Source: Tamlana flava
GTDB lineage: Bacteria > Bacteroidota > Bacteroidia > Flavobacteriales > Flavobacteriaceae
Assembly (NCBI RefSeq): GCF_041287255.1
Contig: NZ_JBGGTX010000004.1
Location: 186,001 to 250,000, forward strand
Reading direction: 5' to 3'
Length of the DNA stretch: 64,000 nt
The notes below the pieces were generated by a model. The model saw nothing but the letters and a program-made list of their open reading frames with translations, did no database searches and was not told the origin of the DNA. The position numbers were made by a program, and so were the translations under genes. This document shows, piece after piece, positions 41,932 to 50,881 of the stretch. How positions within the stretch are numbered: the first letter of the stretch is position 1; the number at the start of each line of letters is the position of its first letter.

Positions 41932-42015
41932 ATTCACGCATGCTATTTTTTTAGAGGAGCTCATGATGTGCTTCGTAATTACTTGACTAAAAGAAATGGT
42001 GGTAGTCTCAGGTAA
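41932..42015 (+). pseudogene. Possible 5' remnant of a glycosyltransferase gene
   Basis: A 27-codon open stretch without a start codon reads HACYFFRGAHDVLRNYLTKR and ends at TAA (42013-42015). The text resembles the N-terminal strand and helix of a GT-B glycosyltransferase. A one-base shift just upstream (LLFTHA in another frame) would complete a typical beginning, so a frameshifted relic is plausible. It is short, and chance is possible. Confidence 0.25.
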
Positions 42016-42054
42016 GGTTGAAATTTGAGAAAAAAAAATAACTTAATTTCTTCT

Positions 42055-42062
42055 TATTTTTG
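42055..42062 (+). promoter_or_regulatory. -7 box (TATTTTTG) before sulfotransferase 2
   Basis: TATTTTTG fits TAnnTTTG and lies 68 nt before the ATG at 42130, in a very A+T-rich stretch. A TTTG at 42024-42027 is 27 nt away, farther than usual. A separate promoter here would make the gene independent of the upstream operon. Confidence 0.4.
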
Positions 42063-42129
42063 TCTTATTTTGCATTTAAATACTTTCAATAATTAAACAT
42101 GAATTAGAAATAATCAACCAAGAAATTAT

Positions 42130-42810
42130 ATGAGTGTAAAAAGAAGACTATATAACGTAATTCGACCCCAAAAAAAAGTTGAACTCATTTCTATTCACAT
42201 ACCAAAAACTGCAGGAACTTCACTTACTAATATTTTACGAAGACAATATCCTGATGCTTTAGAGTTATTGTATCAGCATAACAATAATTCAGAAAAAAAT
42301 AAGCAAATGTGGCAAGGTGAGCCAATTGTGCTTGGCCATAGGGGAATTAGATGTATTCATGGACATTTTCCAGCAAAATTAAGTTTAAAACAATCTTACC
42401 CTGAAGCTAAAATAATTACTTGGATGAGAAACCCAGTTGAACGAATGATTTCAACCTATAATTATTATAAAAAATTACCTCTTAATCATAACCAAATACA
42501 TCGGAGGTTTATTAATGAAAATTGGGATATAATTGATTTGTCATACAATCTTGTTCACGAGGTAAAATCTTATTTAGGGGATTTTAGACTTGAGGATTTT
42601 GATTTTATAGGTTTTACAGAATGTCAACAGAAATCCTTAGTTTCGTTAAGTAATATGATGAATTGGAATATGATAAATACAGATGTTTTTGAAAATGTTA
42701 ATTCTACAAAAACCACATTTGATTATGGAGTTAAAGATAAGTTAAAACAAATACTTAAAGAAGAAGTGGAAATGTACGAACTTGCACAAAAATTATTTAT
42801 ATCAGCATAA
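42130..42810 (+). CDS. Sulfotransferase-like protein 2 (Sulfotransfer_2 type)
   Basis: A 226-residue protein with the PAPS loop ISIHIPKTAGTSL (residues 20-32) and the 3'-phosphate-binding TWMRNPVERMISTYNYY with Arg100. The IPKTAGTS form is that of the carbohydrate sulfotransferases related to heparan 2-O- and chondroitin sulfotransferases, so a uronic acid or hexose hydroxyl is a likely target. It is a single gene in an island: gaps of about 310 nt with dispersed repeats on each side, low G+C, and no overlap with neighbours, unlike the rest of the locus. Confidence 0.87.
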   Translation: MSVKRRLYNVIRPQKKVELISIHIPKTAGTSLTNILRRQYPDALELLYQHNNNSEKNKQMWQGEPIVLGHRGIRCIHGHFPAKLSLKQSYPEAKIITWMRNPVERMISTYNYYKKLPLNHNQIHRRFINENWDIIDLSYNLVHEVKSYLGDFRLEDFDFIGFTECQQKSLVSLSNMMNWNMINTDVFENVNSTKTTFDYGVKDKLKQILKEEVEMYELAQKLFISA

Positions 42811-42938
42811 AAAATACTACGGAACCCACCGCGACAGATGTAAAGAAACTCGCTGCGCTCAAACAGATTTTCATCCCTAATCTCGCGATTCTTCCTTGAT
42901 TTTTAAGGTTTTTATCGATAGGTAGGGGTTTGCTTTTT

Positions 42939-43077
42939 CGTCATTGCGAGGCGTGCAGCAACGAAGCAATCTCATGTATTGGGTTTGAATTAAACAGATT
43001 ACTTCGTCGTCCCGACTACTGGGACTCCTCCTAATGACCTGTGTTTTTGTCATGTTGAGCCTGTTGAAGTATATTGT
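42939..43077. repeat. Dispersed repeat, right flank of the sulfotransferase 2 gene
   Basis: CGTCATTGCGAGGCGTGCAG, then CAACGAAGCAATCT (from 42939), pairs with the inverted AGATTACTTCGTCGT ... CCTCCTAATGAC (to 43038), giving a long REP-type hairpin. A second unit, GTCATGTTGAGCCTGTTGAA followed by GTATATTGT, ends at 43077. Both units match the left-flank copies at 41844-41913. The rest of the 307-nt gap (42811-42938) holds further repeat-like sequence but no gene. Confidence 0.75.
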
Positions 43078-43117
43078 TTCTAATTTCCATATATTAGCGT
43101 ATCTATAAATTGCTGCC

Positions 43118-44065
43118 ATGACCAATACCCCTTTGGTTTCCATTATTATTCCAACCTACAATAGAGAACACCTTATTGGCGAAACCCTAGACAGTGTTTT
43201 GGCACAGACCTATACCAACTGGGAATGTATTGTGGTAGATGATGGAAGTACCGATAATACAGAGGATGTAGTTGCTACTTATGCAAATAAAGATATCCGA
43301 TTTCATTACTACCAGCGCCCCAATGATGCTATTAAGGGAGCTAGCAGTTGTAGAAATTACGGATTATATAAAGCTAAAGGACACTATGTGATTTTTTTGG
43401 ACTCCGATGATGTGCTGCTCAACATCTGCTTACGTAGCAGGATTCAAAAGATAAAGGAAACCAAGGAACATTATTTTTGGGTATTTCCTATGATGATTCA
43501 AAATGGTGACCAATTAAGAAAACAAGATATTCCTAAATGCAATGACTACCTTATTGAATTTTTGTCATGTCGTATACTTTGGGGCATTATGTGTACTATT
43601 TGGGATGTTCAATTTTTAAAGCAAATAAAAGGGTTTAATCCACAGTATCCTAGGTTAAACGACCCTGAAATTCATATTAGGGCTATGCTTCGAGGCAATT
43701 CTAATTATGAGGTTTTTAATGATATGCCCTATGATAGTGTTTATAGAGAAGCCCCTATTGCAAACAAAAGAGCCTATGCTTTAAATTATTTTAATGCATT
43801 GCAACTGTTTGTTCCAGACATTTGTAAACAACTCATTGCGAATAAAAAACACACACAAAAGAAGTTGTTAAAGGCATATTTAAATCATTATATAAAAGAT
43901 TTTGGGAAACATACACCATGGAAAAATATGGTAGCTCTTTTTAGCACTTTTTATAAAAACAGTGTTATATCCTTAGCGGAATATGTTGCGAGAACGAGTA
44001 AATATTTGCTTTTAAAACTTTTTGCATTAATTTTCAAAAAAGTAAAAGTAACTCGTGCCGCATAG
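43118..44065 (+). CDS. GT2 family glycosyltransferase
   Basis: A 315-residue GT-A enzyme: VSIIIPTYNREHLIGETLDS, then TYTNWECIVVDDGSTDNT, KGASSCRNYGLYKAKG and the metal-binding LDSDDVLL. The C-terminal part is basic. The KGA-CRN-G motif pattern is shared with the genes at 46909 and 48706, which together form a subgroup in this locus. It begins a dense run of glycosyltransferase genes after the repeat-rich gap. Confidence 0.88.
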   Translation: MTNTPLVSIIIPTYNREHLIGETLDSVLAQTYTNWECIVVDDGSTDNTEDVVATYANKDIRFHYYQRPNDAIKGASSCRNYGLYKAKGHYVIFLDSDDVLLNICLRSRIQKIKETKEHYFWVFPMMIQNGDQLRKQDIPKCNDYLIEFLSCRILWGIMCTIWDVQFLKQIKGFNPQYPRLNDPEIHIRAMLRGNSNYEVFNDMPYDSVYREAPIANKRAYALNYFNALQLFVPDICKQLIANKKHTQKKLLKAYLNHYIKDFGKHTPWKNMVALFSTFYKNSVISLAEYVARTSKYLLLKLFALIFKKVKVTRAA

Positions 44066-44117
44066 AATGAATAATACTGATTGCATACTAAAATAACATA
44101 ATTAAAAAAAATCAAAA

Positions 44118-45173
44118 TTGTTCTCAAAAAGAATAACTGTATTATTTATTCCATACCACCATATAGGTGGAGCTGAGCGTGTTCATTTAGAAATTATCAA
44201 AGCACTAAAGCACAAACCAATTGTTTTCTTTGATAGAACAGACGGTTCTGTGCTGTCTGATGAATTTAAAAAACATGCTTATTGTTTTTTTGCTACAAAC
44301 AATAAGCGAAAAGCTTATGTTGAAAAAAGCTTAAAACTACTGTCTCGTTTTATGCCGTTGACCTTATTTGGTTGCAACAGCCCTTTTTTTTATCAGGTCA
44401 TACAAAAGATGAAGAAGAACATTAAAACTATAGACCTTACACATGCATTTTCGTTTGTTGATGAAGGTATTGAAAGACTATCATTGCCCTACATTCATTT
44501 ACTAAACCATCGGGTAGTGATAAATAATAAGACACTGCAGGATTACAAGGAGCTTTATGAAAAAGAAGGAGTGGAAAGCCATTTTTTAAAAAGGTTTTTG
44601 GTTATTCCCAACGGGGTTACAATAGGTGGTTTTAATCAACAAGATGTTATTTCAAGGTTCCATTCTTTTACAATTGGTTTTGTTGGCAGAAATTCTACAG
44701 AGAAACGCCCTGAACTTTTTTTTGATCTTGTTAAAGATTCAAAGCATCGAATAAAAATTATAGGCGATCGTTTTGAGGTTTTTAAAAAAAGATATCCAAA
44801 TATTTCTTTTTTAGAAAATTGCAATGATCCAAAAACCATACAAAATGCATTTTCTGAGATTTCAGTTTTAATTGTGTGCTCAAGCCGAGAGGGTTTTCCT
44901 TTGGTAATTATGGAGGCAATGGCTCTAGGTATTCCTGTTATTTCTACAAATGTGGGCAGTGTTGAAGAACATCTTAAAAATGGTTTTAATGGTTATATAG
45001 CTGACGATAATTCTGAAATAGGGTTTTTAAATTTTGCTCAGGACAAGATTTCCAAGATTTCAAATAATCTGGAATTATATAGTAAATTAGCAATAAATGC
45101 TCGCGTTTATGCAGAAAGCCATTTTACATTAGATGCATTTAAAAAAGAATACAATACTTTGTTTTATGCCTAA
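44118..45173 (+). CDS. GT4 family glycosyltransferase (TTG start)
   Basis: A 351-residue GT-B protein starting at TTG (FSKRITVLFIPYHHIGGAER) because no ATG precedes the conserved GGAERVHLE motif. The C-terminal donor domain has GFVGRNSTEKRPELF and CSSREGFPLVIMEAMALG, the E-x7-E retaining-GT4 motif, followed by IPVISTNVGSVEEHL. It overlaps the next gene by eight bases. Confidence 0.88.
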   Translation: MFSKRITVLFIPYHHIGGAERVHLEIIKALKHKPIVFFDRTDGSVLSDEFKKHAYCFFATNNKRKAYVEKSLKLLSRFMPLTLFGCNSPFFYQVIQKMKKNIKTIDLTHAFSFVDEGIERLSLPYIHLLNHRVVINNKTLQDYKELYEKEGVESHFLKRFLVIPNGVTIGGFNQQDVISRFHSFTIGFVGRNSTEKRPELFFDLVKDSKHRIKIIGDRFEVFKKRYPNISFLENCNDPKTIQNAFSEISVLIVCSSREGFPLVIMEAMALGIPVISTNVGSVEEHLKNGFNGYIADDNSEIGFLNFAQDKISKISNNLELYSKLAINARVYAESHFTLDAFKKEYNTLFYA

Positions 45174-46005
45174 AATCTCCATCATTGTCCCTTGTTTTAA
45201 ACATGCACACTATTTAGATGAAGCATTACAATCGGTATTGGAACAAAGCTACAGAGATTGGGAATGTATTGTTGTTGATGATGGGAGTCCAGATAATACC
45301 GCATTGGTTGCGCAAGCTTGGGTGGATAAAGATAAACGATTTAAATACGTGCATCAAGAAAACAAAATGTTGGCCAATGCCCGTAATTTTGGTATAAGCC
45401 AAGCACAAGGTGAGTTTATATTGCCCTTGGATGCCGATGATAAAATTGCTAAAGATTATGTGGCTTTGGCTCTTGAGGCTTTTCGTGAAAATGAATCCCT
45501 TAAAGTGGTGTATTGCCGTGCTGAAAAATTTGGATCAGAATCAGGGACTTGGGAACTAAAACCCTTTTCCCTTTTTAATTTAAGCCAAGAAAATGTGATA
45601 TTTTGCTCGGCATTATTCAGAAAAAAAGATTGGGAAATAGTAGGTGGCTACGACGAGAACATGCGTTACGGCTGGGAAGACTGGGAGTTTTGGATAGCAT
45701 TGCTCAAAAAAGGTGGACAAGTAAAAAGATTGGAAACTGTGGGCTTTTACTATAGAACACAACAGAATTCTATGGTTAAAAACATGAATAGTATCCATTA
45801 CAAATACTTACTGGATTATTTAAGCATAAAACATGCCGATTTTTTTGTGGCGCAGCAAGGCTCTTTTTTTGAATTGAGTGAAAAAATTGAACAATCTAAA
45901 AATTTGGAATTGAACAAGCTGAAAAGCAAAAAATATGTGATAGATGTTTTTTGTAAACGTTTTTTTGGTTTTAGCATCTTTGGTCTATATAAAAACGAGT
46001 CGTAA
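45166..46005 (+). CDS. GT2 family glycosyltransferase
   Basis: A 279-residue GT-A enzyme: MPKISIIVPCFKHAHYLDEA, WECIVVDDGSPDNT, LANARNFGISQAQGEFI, LPLDADDKI and the later GGYDENMRYGWEDWEFWI with the catalytic-base-type Glu-Asp. The ATG chosen is that of MPKISI, since the open frame upstream lies within the preceding gene. It is a close relative of the gene at 47855 (same GWEDWEF/GFEDWEF motif), so those two may add similar sugars. Confidence 0.87.
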   Translation: MPKISIIVPCFKHAHYLDEALQSVLEQSYRDWECIVVDDGSPDNTALVAQAWVDKDKRFKYVHQENKMLANARNFGISQAQGEFILPLDADDKIAKDYVALALEAFRENESLKVVYCRAEKFGSESGTWELKPFSLFNLSQENVIFCSALFRKKDWEIVGGYDENMRYGWEDWEFWIALLKKGGQVKRLETVGFYYRTQQNSMVKNMNSIHYKYLLDYLSIKHADFFVAQQGSFFELSEKIEQSKNLELNKLKSKKYVIDVFCKRFFGFSIFGLYKNES

Positions 46006-46007
46006 TT

Positions 46008-46919
46008 ATGTTGGCCATCATCATACCGTACTATAAACTCTCTTTTTTTGAAGACACGCTAAAATCTTTGGCCAGCCAAACAGACAAAAGGTTTAAAGTA
46101 TATATTGGAGATGATGCGAGCCCTGAAAATCCTTCTGCGATTGTGGAAAAATACCAAAAGCAATTGGATTTGGTTTACCAGCGGTTTGAGAGTAATTTAG
46201 GCGGTGATTCATTAGTACAACATTGGGAACGCTGTATAACAATGTCTCATGATGAATCATGGTTTATGCTTTTGGGAGATGATGATACCTTAAGTGTCAA
46301 TTGCGTACAAGAATTTTATAATTCCTTACCTGATATTAATACTGAAACTTGCAGCGTAGTTCGATTTGCCTCTGTAATTATAGATGCCGGAAACAATCAA
46401 ACATCACCATTATTTAAACACCCAAAAATAGAAAAAGCAACCGATTTTTTTTATAGACGTTTTACAAACAACACCAGAAGTTCGTTATCTGAATACGTAT
46501 TTAAAAAAAGCGCTTATGATACCCATGGTTTTTATCATTATGATATGGCTTGGTTTACCGATGATAGGGCTTGGTTGGAATTTTCAGGTTTTGACACCAT
46601 CTATTCCATAAATACGGCACATGTAAATTTTAGATTGAGTAATGAGAATATTTCCAGAAAGGATTATAAACAACATGAGAAAACGTTAGTAAGGTTGCAA
46701 TTTTTTAAGTTTTTGTTGGCAGAACATTTGTTGAAATTTAAAAAAGCCCAACAAAAACATCTAACACTATATTATGAACAATTGGTCTACGCACACGGAA
46801 AGGTTTCATTTTCTTTTTGGATATTGGTGTTTTGGTCTTTTTTAAAACAATTAAATTTAGTTCAATGTATTAAATTTACAAGGCGGATGTTTATTCATTT
46901 AAAAAACCATGGTCAATAA
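46008..46919 (+). CDS. GT2 family glycosyltransferase
   Basis: A 303-residue GT-A protein starting MLAIIIPYYKLSFFEDTLKS, with VYIGDDASPENP and the metal site MLLGDDDTLS. Unlike most neighbours it has no WECxVVDD motif, so it belongs to a different GT2 branch. The C-terminal part is long and basic with a membrane-proximal hydrophobic stretch (SFWILVFWSFLKQL). It overlaps the following gene by 11 nt. Confidence 0.86.
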   Translation: MLAIIIPYYKLSFFEDTLKSLASQTDKRFKVYIGDDASPENPSAIVEKYQKQLDLVYQRFESNLGGDSLVQHWERCITMSHDESWFMLLGDDDTLSVNCVQEFYNSLPDINTETCSVVRFASVIIDAGNNQTSPLFKHPKIEKATDFFYRRFTNNTRSSLSEYVFKKSAYDTHGFYHYDMAWFTDDRAWLEFSGFDTIYSINTAHVNFRLSNENISRKDYKQHEKTLVRLQFFKFLLAEHLLKFKKAQQKHLTLYYEQLVYAHGKVSFSFWILVFWSFLKQLNLVQCIKFTRRMFIHLKNHGQ

Positions 46920-47868
46920 CCAACCCGAAATTTCCATTATAATACCGGTTTTTAATAGGGCAAGTTTATTGCCTCAAACACTTGATAGTATTTTAAAGCA
47001 AACCTTTACTAATTGGGAATGTATTTTGGTAGATGATTTAAGTGTTGATGAGAGTTATTATGTTATGGGGCAGTACCAAAATAAAGATAACCGCTTTAAA
47101 ATATTTAAACGCCCAAATCATTTAAAGAAGGGAGCTAATGCCTGCAGAAATTTTGGTTTTTTAAAAAGTTCTGGCGACTTAATCAAATGGTTTGATAGTG
47201 ATGATATTATGTTGCCTAAACATTTGGAAATAGCACATAAAAAACTAATTGAAAACAATTTGGATTTTGTGGTGACCGACACCGTTAATTTTAGCCATGA
47301 AACTGGTGAGTTGCTGGGCAAACCATACGAATTTGATAGAGATACGGCAGTGATATCGGCTAAAAGTTTTGCATGGCATAAGATAGGTTGGATAACGGAT
47401 GATTTTTTGGGTACTCGACAAATTGTTGAGAATGTTAAGTTTAATGAGCATATTATAACCGACGGCGATGAATATAATTTTTTTGTTAAATTGTTAGAAC
47501 AACCATTTAAAGGAATGCTGCTCAAAGATATATTAACGTACAGACGTGTGCATAACAATTCTCTTACTAAGATGTATGATGAGAATTCTAGCCTTTTTTT
47601 TGGTAAGATTGTCAATATAAAGTTTCAAACAGCCAAAGACTTAGTGGAATACAATAATAAAGAATTAATAAGATGGTTTTTAAATGGCTATATGCAGAAT
47701 TCATTTAAATTAGCAATGTCTAAACGGAAAGTGCCCTATAAAATCCATGCGTTTAAATTAATTTGTAATTATTTTACAAGTTTTAAGGGACTTGCTTTTT
47801 TACTGGCACTCTTTATGGCTCGGTTTTTTAAAGTAGGATATAATGTTATGAAATATGCCAGAAGCTAA
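46909..47868 (+). CDS. GT2 family glycosyltransferase
   Basis: A 319-residue GT-A enzyme with ISIIIPVFNRASLLPQTLDS, TNWECILVDDLSVDES, KKGANACRNFGFLKSSG and the metal-binding WFDSDDIML. The C-terminus is hydrophobic (LAFLLALFMARFF). It belongs with the genes at 43118 and 48706. It overlaps the next gene by 14 nt. Confidence 0.88.
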   Translation: MVNNQPEISIIIPVFNRASLLPQTLDSILKQTFTNWECILVDDLSVDESYYVMGQYQNKDNRFKIFKRPNHLKKGANACRNFGFLKSSGDLIKWFDSDDIMLPKHLEIAHKKLIENNLDFVVTDTVNFSHETGELLGKPYEFDRDTAVISAKSFAWHKIGWITDDFLGTRQIVENVKFNEHIITDGDEYNFFVKLLEQPFKGMLLKDILTYRRVHNNSLTKMYDENSSLFFGKIVNIKFQTAKDLVEYNNKELIRWFLNGYMQNSFKLAMSKRKVPYKIHAFKLICNYFTSFKGLAFLLALFMARFFKVGYNVMKYARS

Positions 47869-48706
47869 AAACCAAAATAAGCTATTAGTATCAGTGGTCA
47901 TTCCTTGTTTCAACGATGCTGATTATATAGAACAATCGGTAACCTCGGCATTACGGCAAACCTATCCCCATATAGAAATTATATTAGTTGATGATGGCTC
48001 TAACGAAAAAACCAAAAATGTTTTAAGGACCATTGAGCCTAAAATAACTAAGTTAATTACGCAAGAAAATCAAGGGCAAAGCACAGCGAGAAATGAAGGC
48101 ATTAAAGCGACTAAAGGCCAATATATTTTGGTTCTTGACTCAGACGATTATTTTGAGCCCACTTTTTGTGAAAAAGCCATGTTACTTTTTGAACAGGATG
48201 ATTCCATTAAAATTATTACATCCAATGTAATGCGCTTGTTCCCTAATGGGGAAAAAGAACTTTTCAAACCTTGTGGCGGTACCATTAAAAACTTTATAAA
48301 GTTTAACTGCGCTACAGGTAGTGCCATGTTTAAGAAATCTGATTGGCAAAGTGTTGGCGGATATGACGAAGCCATGAGGCAAGGTTTTGAGGACTGGGAA
48401 TTTTACATTCGCTTGGTAAAAGAGGGTGGTAAAGCATGTATTATTCAAGAGCCCCTTTTTAATTATAGGATTAGGGAACGTTCTACAACTACCAGAGCCA
48501 ATAAAATAAAATATGACTTGTTGAAGTATATATACAACAAGCATAAAGATATATATGTGGACAATTTTGAGTTGTTTGTGGATTACATGTTGCATAAAAT
48601 TAAAAGTGAGGAATTTGGAAAAAAAATGAAGACTCAACGGTTGGAGTATAGAATAGGGAATGCCGTTTTGAAGCCTTTCAGATATATTAAATCTTTTATG
48701 AATTAA
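47855..48706 (+). CDS. GT2 family glycosyltransferase
   Basis: A 283-residue GT-A enzyme: VSVVIPCFNDADYIEQSVTS, IILVDDGSNEKT, GQSTARNEGIKATKGQYI, LVLDSDDYFEP and GGYDEAMRQGFEDWEFYI. It is a close relative of the protein at 45166, and both show an N-terminal PCF motif. The final base of its TAA is shared with the ATG of the next gene, so translation is likely coupled. Confidence 0.88.
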   Translation: MPEAKNQNKLLVSVVIPCFNDADYIEQSVTSALRQTYPHIEIILVDDGSNEKTKNVLRTIEPKITKLITQENQGQSTARNEGIKATKGQYILVLDSDDYFEPTFCEKAMLLFEQDDSIKIITSNVMRLFPNGEKELFKPCGGTIKNFIKFNCATGSAMFKKSDWQSVGGYDEAMRQGFEDWEFYIRLVKEGGKACIIQEPLFNYRIRERSTTTRANKIKYDLLKYIYNKHKDIYVDNFELFVDYMLHKIKSEEFGKKMKTQRLEYRIGNAVLKPFRYIKSFMN

Positions 48707-49653
48707 TGAATCCAACAGTCTCTATTATTGTGGCAACTTACAATAGGTCAGGTTATATATTAGAAGCCATAGCATCCATAAGCAATCAAACCTTTAAAGA
48801 TTGGGAATGTTTGATTGTGGATGATGGCGGTACCGATAATACAAAAGAAGTTTTATTACCTATTTTAGCAAAAGACCATCGGTTTAAATATTATCTAAGA
48901 TCATCAGAATACCAAAAGGGCTTGCCAGGGGCCAGGAATTATGGCTTGGATTTGGCTAAAGGCGATTACATCATTTTTTTTGATGATGATGATATAGTAC
49001 ATCCCCAAAATTTGGAGTTCTGTGTCAAGGAGTTGGAAAGCAACACAGATATTTCATTTTGTAGGTATATTAGTAATGTGTTTAAAGGTGCATTTGATGG
49101 GCGGTTTGATTATGCAAATGAATACGCTACTTTTTATATAGATTACAGAGACCTCGGAAAAATAATAAAAAATGAATTACAAATTATCTCATGTGCCGTT
49201 ATGTGGAGAAAAGGGTGCTTTGAGAATAATAGGTTTCAGGAAAGTTTAATGTATGCTGAAGAATGGGAATTATATACAAGAATAATTTCTTCTGGTTGTA
49301 AGGGCATATCAATTGAAAAAACTTTATATTTTGGAAGAAAGCACCCAGATTCAAATACAGGTGAGTTTTACAATAATGATTCGGTTCGAAAAGCTTCCTA
49401 TGCAGATGCTATACAGTTGGTAGTTGCAACATTGCACCAAAGGGGGTTAGTATCAAACGACATAATTCGATATTTTACACAGATATCTTTAAAGTTTAAG
49501 TCTTATGATTTATTTGCACGCATTTTGGATACTTTGGATTTGAACTTTTTTGAAAAATTGAAATGGCAATTATTTTATATGCAATTACCATTTCGTTTGT
49601 TTCTTTATAAAATTAAAAAAAGGCTACTGCAAAATAGCCAAATTAGCAATTAA
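48706..49653 (+). CDS. GT2 family glycosyltransferase
   Basis: A 315-residue GT-A enzyme with VSIIVATYNRSGYILEAIAS, DWECLIVDDGGTDNT, KGLPGARNYGLDLAKGDYI, and an extended acidic metal motif FFDDDDIVHP. AEEWELYTRI is the putative base region. The ATG overlaps the previous stop by one base, and its own stop overlaps the next ATG by one base. Confidence 0.88.
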   Translation: MNPTVSIIVATYNRSGYILEAIASISNQTFKDWECLIVDDGGTDNTKEVLLPILAKDHRFKYYLRSSEYQKGLPGARNYGLDLAKGDYIIFFDDDDIVHPQNLEFCVKELESNTDISFCRYISNVFKGAFDGRFDYANEYATFYIDYRDLGKIIKNELQIISCAVMWRKGCFENNRFQESLMYAEEWELYTRIISSGCKGISIEKTLYFGRKHPDSNTGEFYNNDSVRKASYADAIQLVVATLHQRGLVSNDIIRYFTQISLKFKSYDLFARILDTLDLNFFEKLKWQLFYMQLPFRLFLYKIKKRLLQNSQISN

Positions 49654-50876
49654 TGAAATTTCTAATAATAGAACAAGACCTAAAAGTTTCGGGCACAAGT
49701 CAAGGGATTATTTCTAGATCTTTTTTGGCCAAGTTAAGAAAGTCATACCCCGAAGCAGTTATTGATGTGGTTTATTTAAAGCAAAGCGAGAGTAATGATG
49801 AACTTCATTTGTTGCCTGTAAATGCTATTGAAACGCATGTGCTCAATTTAAAGGTGCCGTGGTTGGTTAAATGGTACAATAAAATTTTTTGGAGGTTATT
49901 TCATATATCCATCTACGAGCGATACAGACAAAATGTGTATGGTAAGCAAATAGCAAAAATAGACTATAAACCTTATGCCTATATTTTTATTAGGAGTGCA
50001 GGATTGGAGCATCAAACCCTCTTGGGAGCCAAAGATTTACCTATTTTAAAAAAGGCGATTATTACCTTTCATGAGCCTTATCCTGTATTTTGGTGTTCTG
50101 GCACTATGAACGAATTATCTAACTTGGAACTTTTTAGGATGAAGGAAATGCAAAAAGTAGTGTCTCAGGCTAAATTAGGATTAGCTACAGCTAATTTATC
50201 AAGAGATATGCAGTATTTGTATGGTTCCAGAACTAAATTTTTTGAGTTGCCCCATCATTATGAGCCATCAGTATTTAATTTTTCCAATCATAATCACTCA
50301 TTTAAGAAGCAAAAGAAAATTACGATATGCTATCATGGAGCCATTCAATTTGGAAGAAATATTTGTGAGCTTCTGGACGTTTATCAAGAATTGGTTTTTA
50401 CCAATAAGCTATTTAAAGATAATACCGAATTTGTATTGAGATTGAAAAAAAGGAGTGACATAAAATTTTTAAAAGAGAGGTATTCGACTAATGAAAACAT
50501 TATCGTTTTAGGTTTTGTGGACTTTTCAAATGCTGCTTTTGAGCAGATTCATTTGGCGGATATTAATATTATGCTAGAAAATGGTCCACTTTATTGTAGT
50601 GTTTTATTGGGCAAAGCACCATTTTTAGCAGCTTATCACAAACCTGTATTAACGATTTCTCCAGAAAGAAGCGATTTACGCGATATCATCAAAGACGATA
50701 GGTATATAGCAAGTTACAATAATCCAAAAGAAATTAAAGAGAAACTGGAGCATTTGATAAAGGAAACAATGGAATCTAATGAGCCTGTTTATCCATTTGG
50801 AGATTATTTTAGTGATACCAATTTCAAGAAAATGCTTGATAAGGTGCTTGAAGCAGTAAAAGAGCAAAATATTTAA
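49653..50876 (+). CDS. GT-B fold glycosyltransferase (GT4-like, diverged)
   Basis: A 407-residue protein with a GT-B layout but weak motifs. The N-terminus is MKFLIIEQDLKVSGTSQGII, the middle contains ITFHEPYPVFW, and the C-terminal half has ITICYHGAIQFGRNICELL, NIIVLGFVDFSNAAFEQIHLADI and KAPFLAAYHKPVLTISPERSD. The usual E-x7-E is not seen, so a GT4-related but distinct family is likely. It is translationally linked to the gene before it and separated by 5 nt from the next one. Confidence 0.7.
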   Translation: MKFLIIEQDLKVSGTSQGIISRSFLAKLRKSYPEAVIDVVYLKQSESNDELHLLPVNAIETHVLNLKVPWLVKWYNKIFWRLFHISIYERYRQNVYGKQIAKIDYKPYAYIFIRSAGLEHQTLLGAKDLPILKKAIITFHEPYPVFWCSGTMNELSNLELFRMKEMQKVVSQAKLGLATANLSRDMQYLYGSRTKFFELPHHYEPSVFNFSNHNHSFKKQKKITICYHGAIQFGRNICELLDVYQELVFTNKLFKDNTEFVLRLKKRSDIKFLKERYSTNENIIVLGFVDFSNAAFEQIHLADINIMLENGPLYCSVLLGKAPFLAAYHKPVLTISPERSDLRDIIKDDRYIASYNNPKEIKEKLEHLIKETMESNEPVYPFGDYFSDTNFKKMLDKVLEAVKEQNI

Positions 50877-50881
50877 AAACT

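Noticed and set aside
41767..41964. Minus-strand open frame across the left repeat
   Set aside because: Its sequence is simply the translated dispersed repeat; similar spurious frames appear over the right repeat.
41844..43077. CRISPR array or insertion sequence at the repeat-flanked sulfotransferase
   Set aside because: The repeats are two diverged copies without regular spacers, and there is no transposase gene, terminal inverted repeat or target duplication that I could see.
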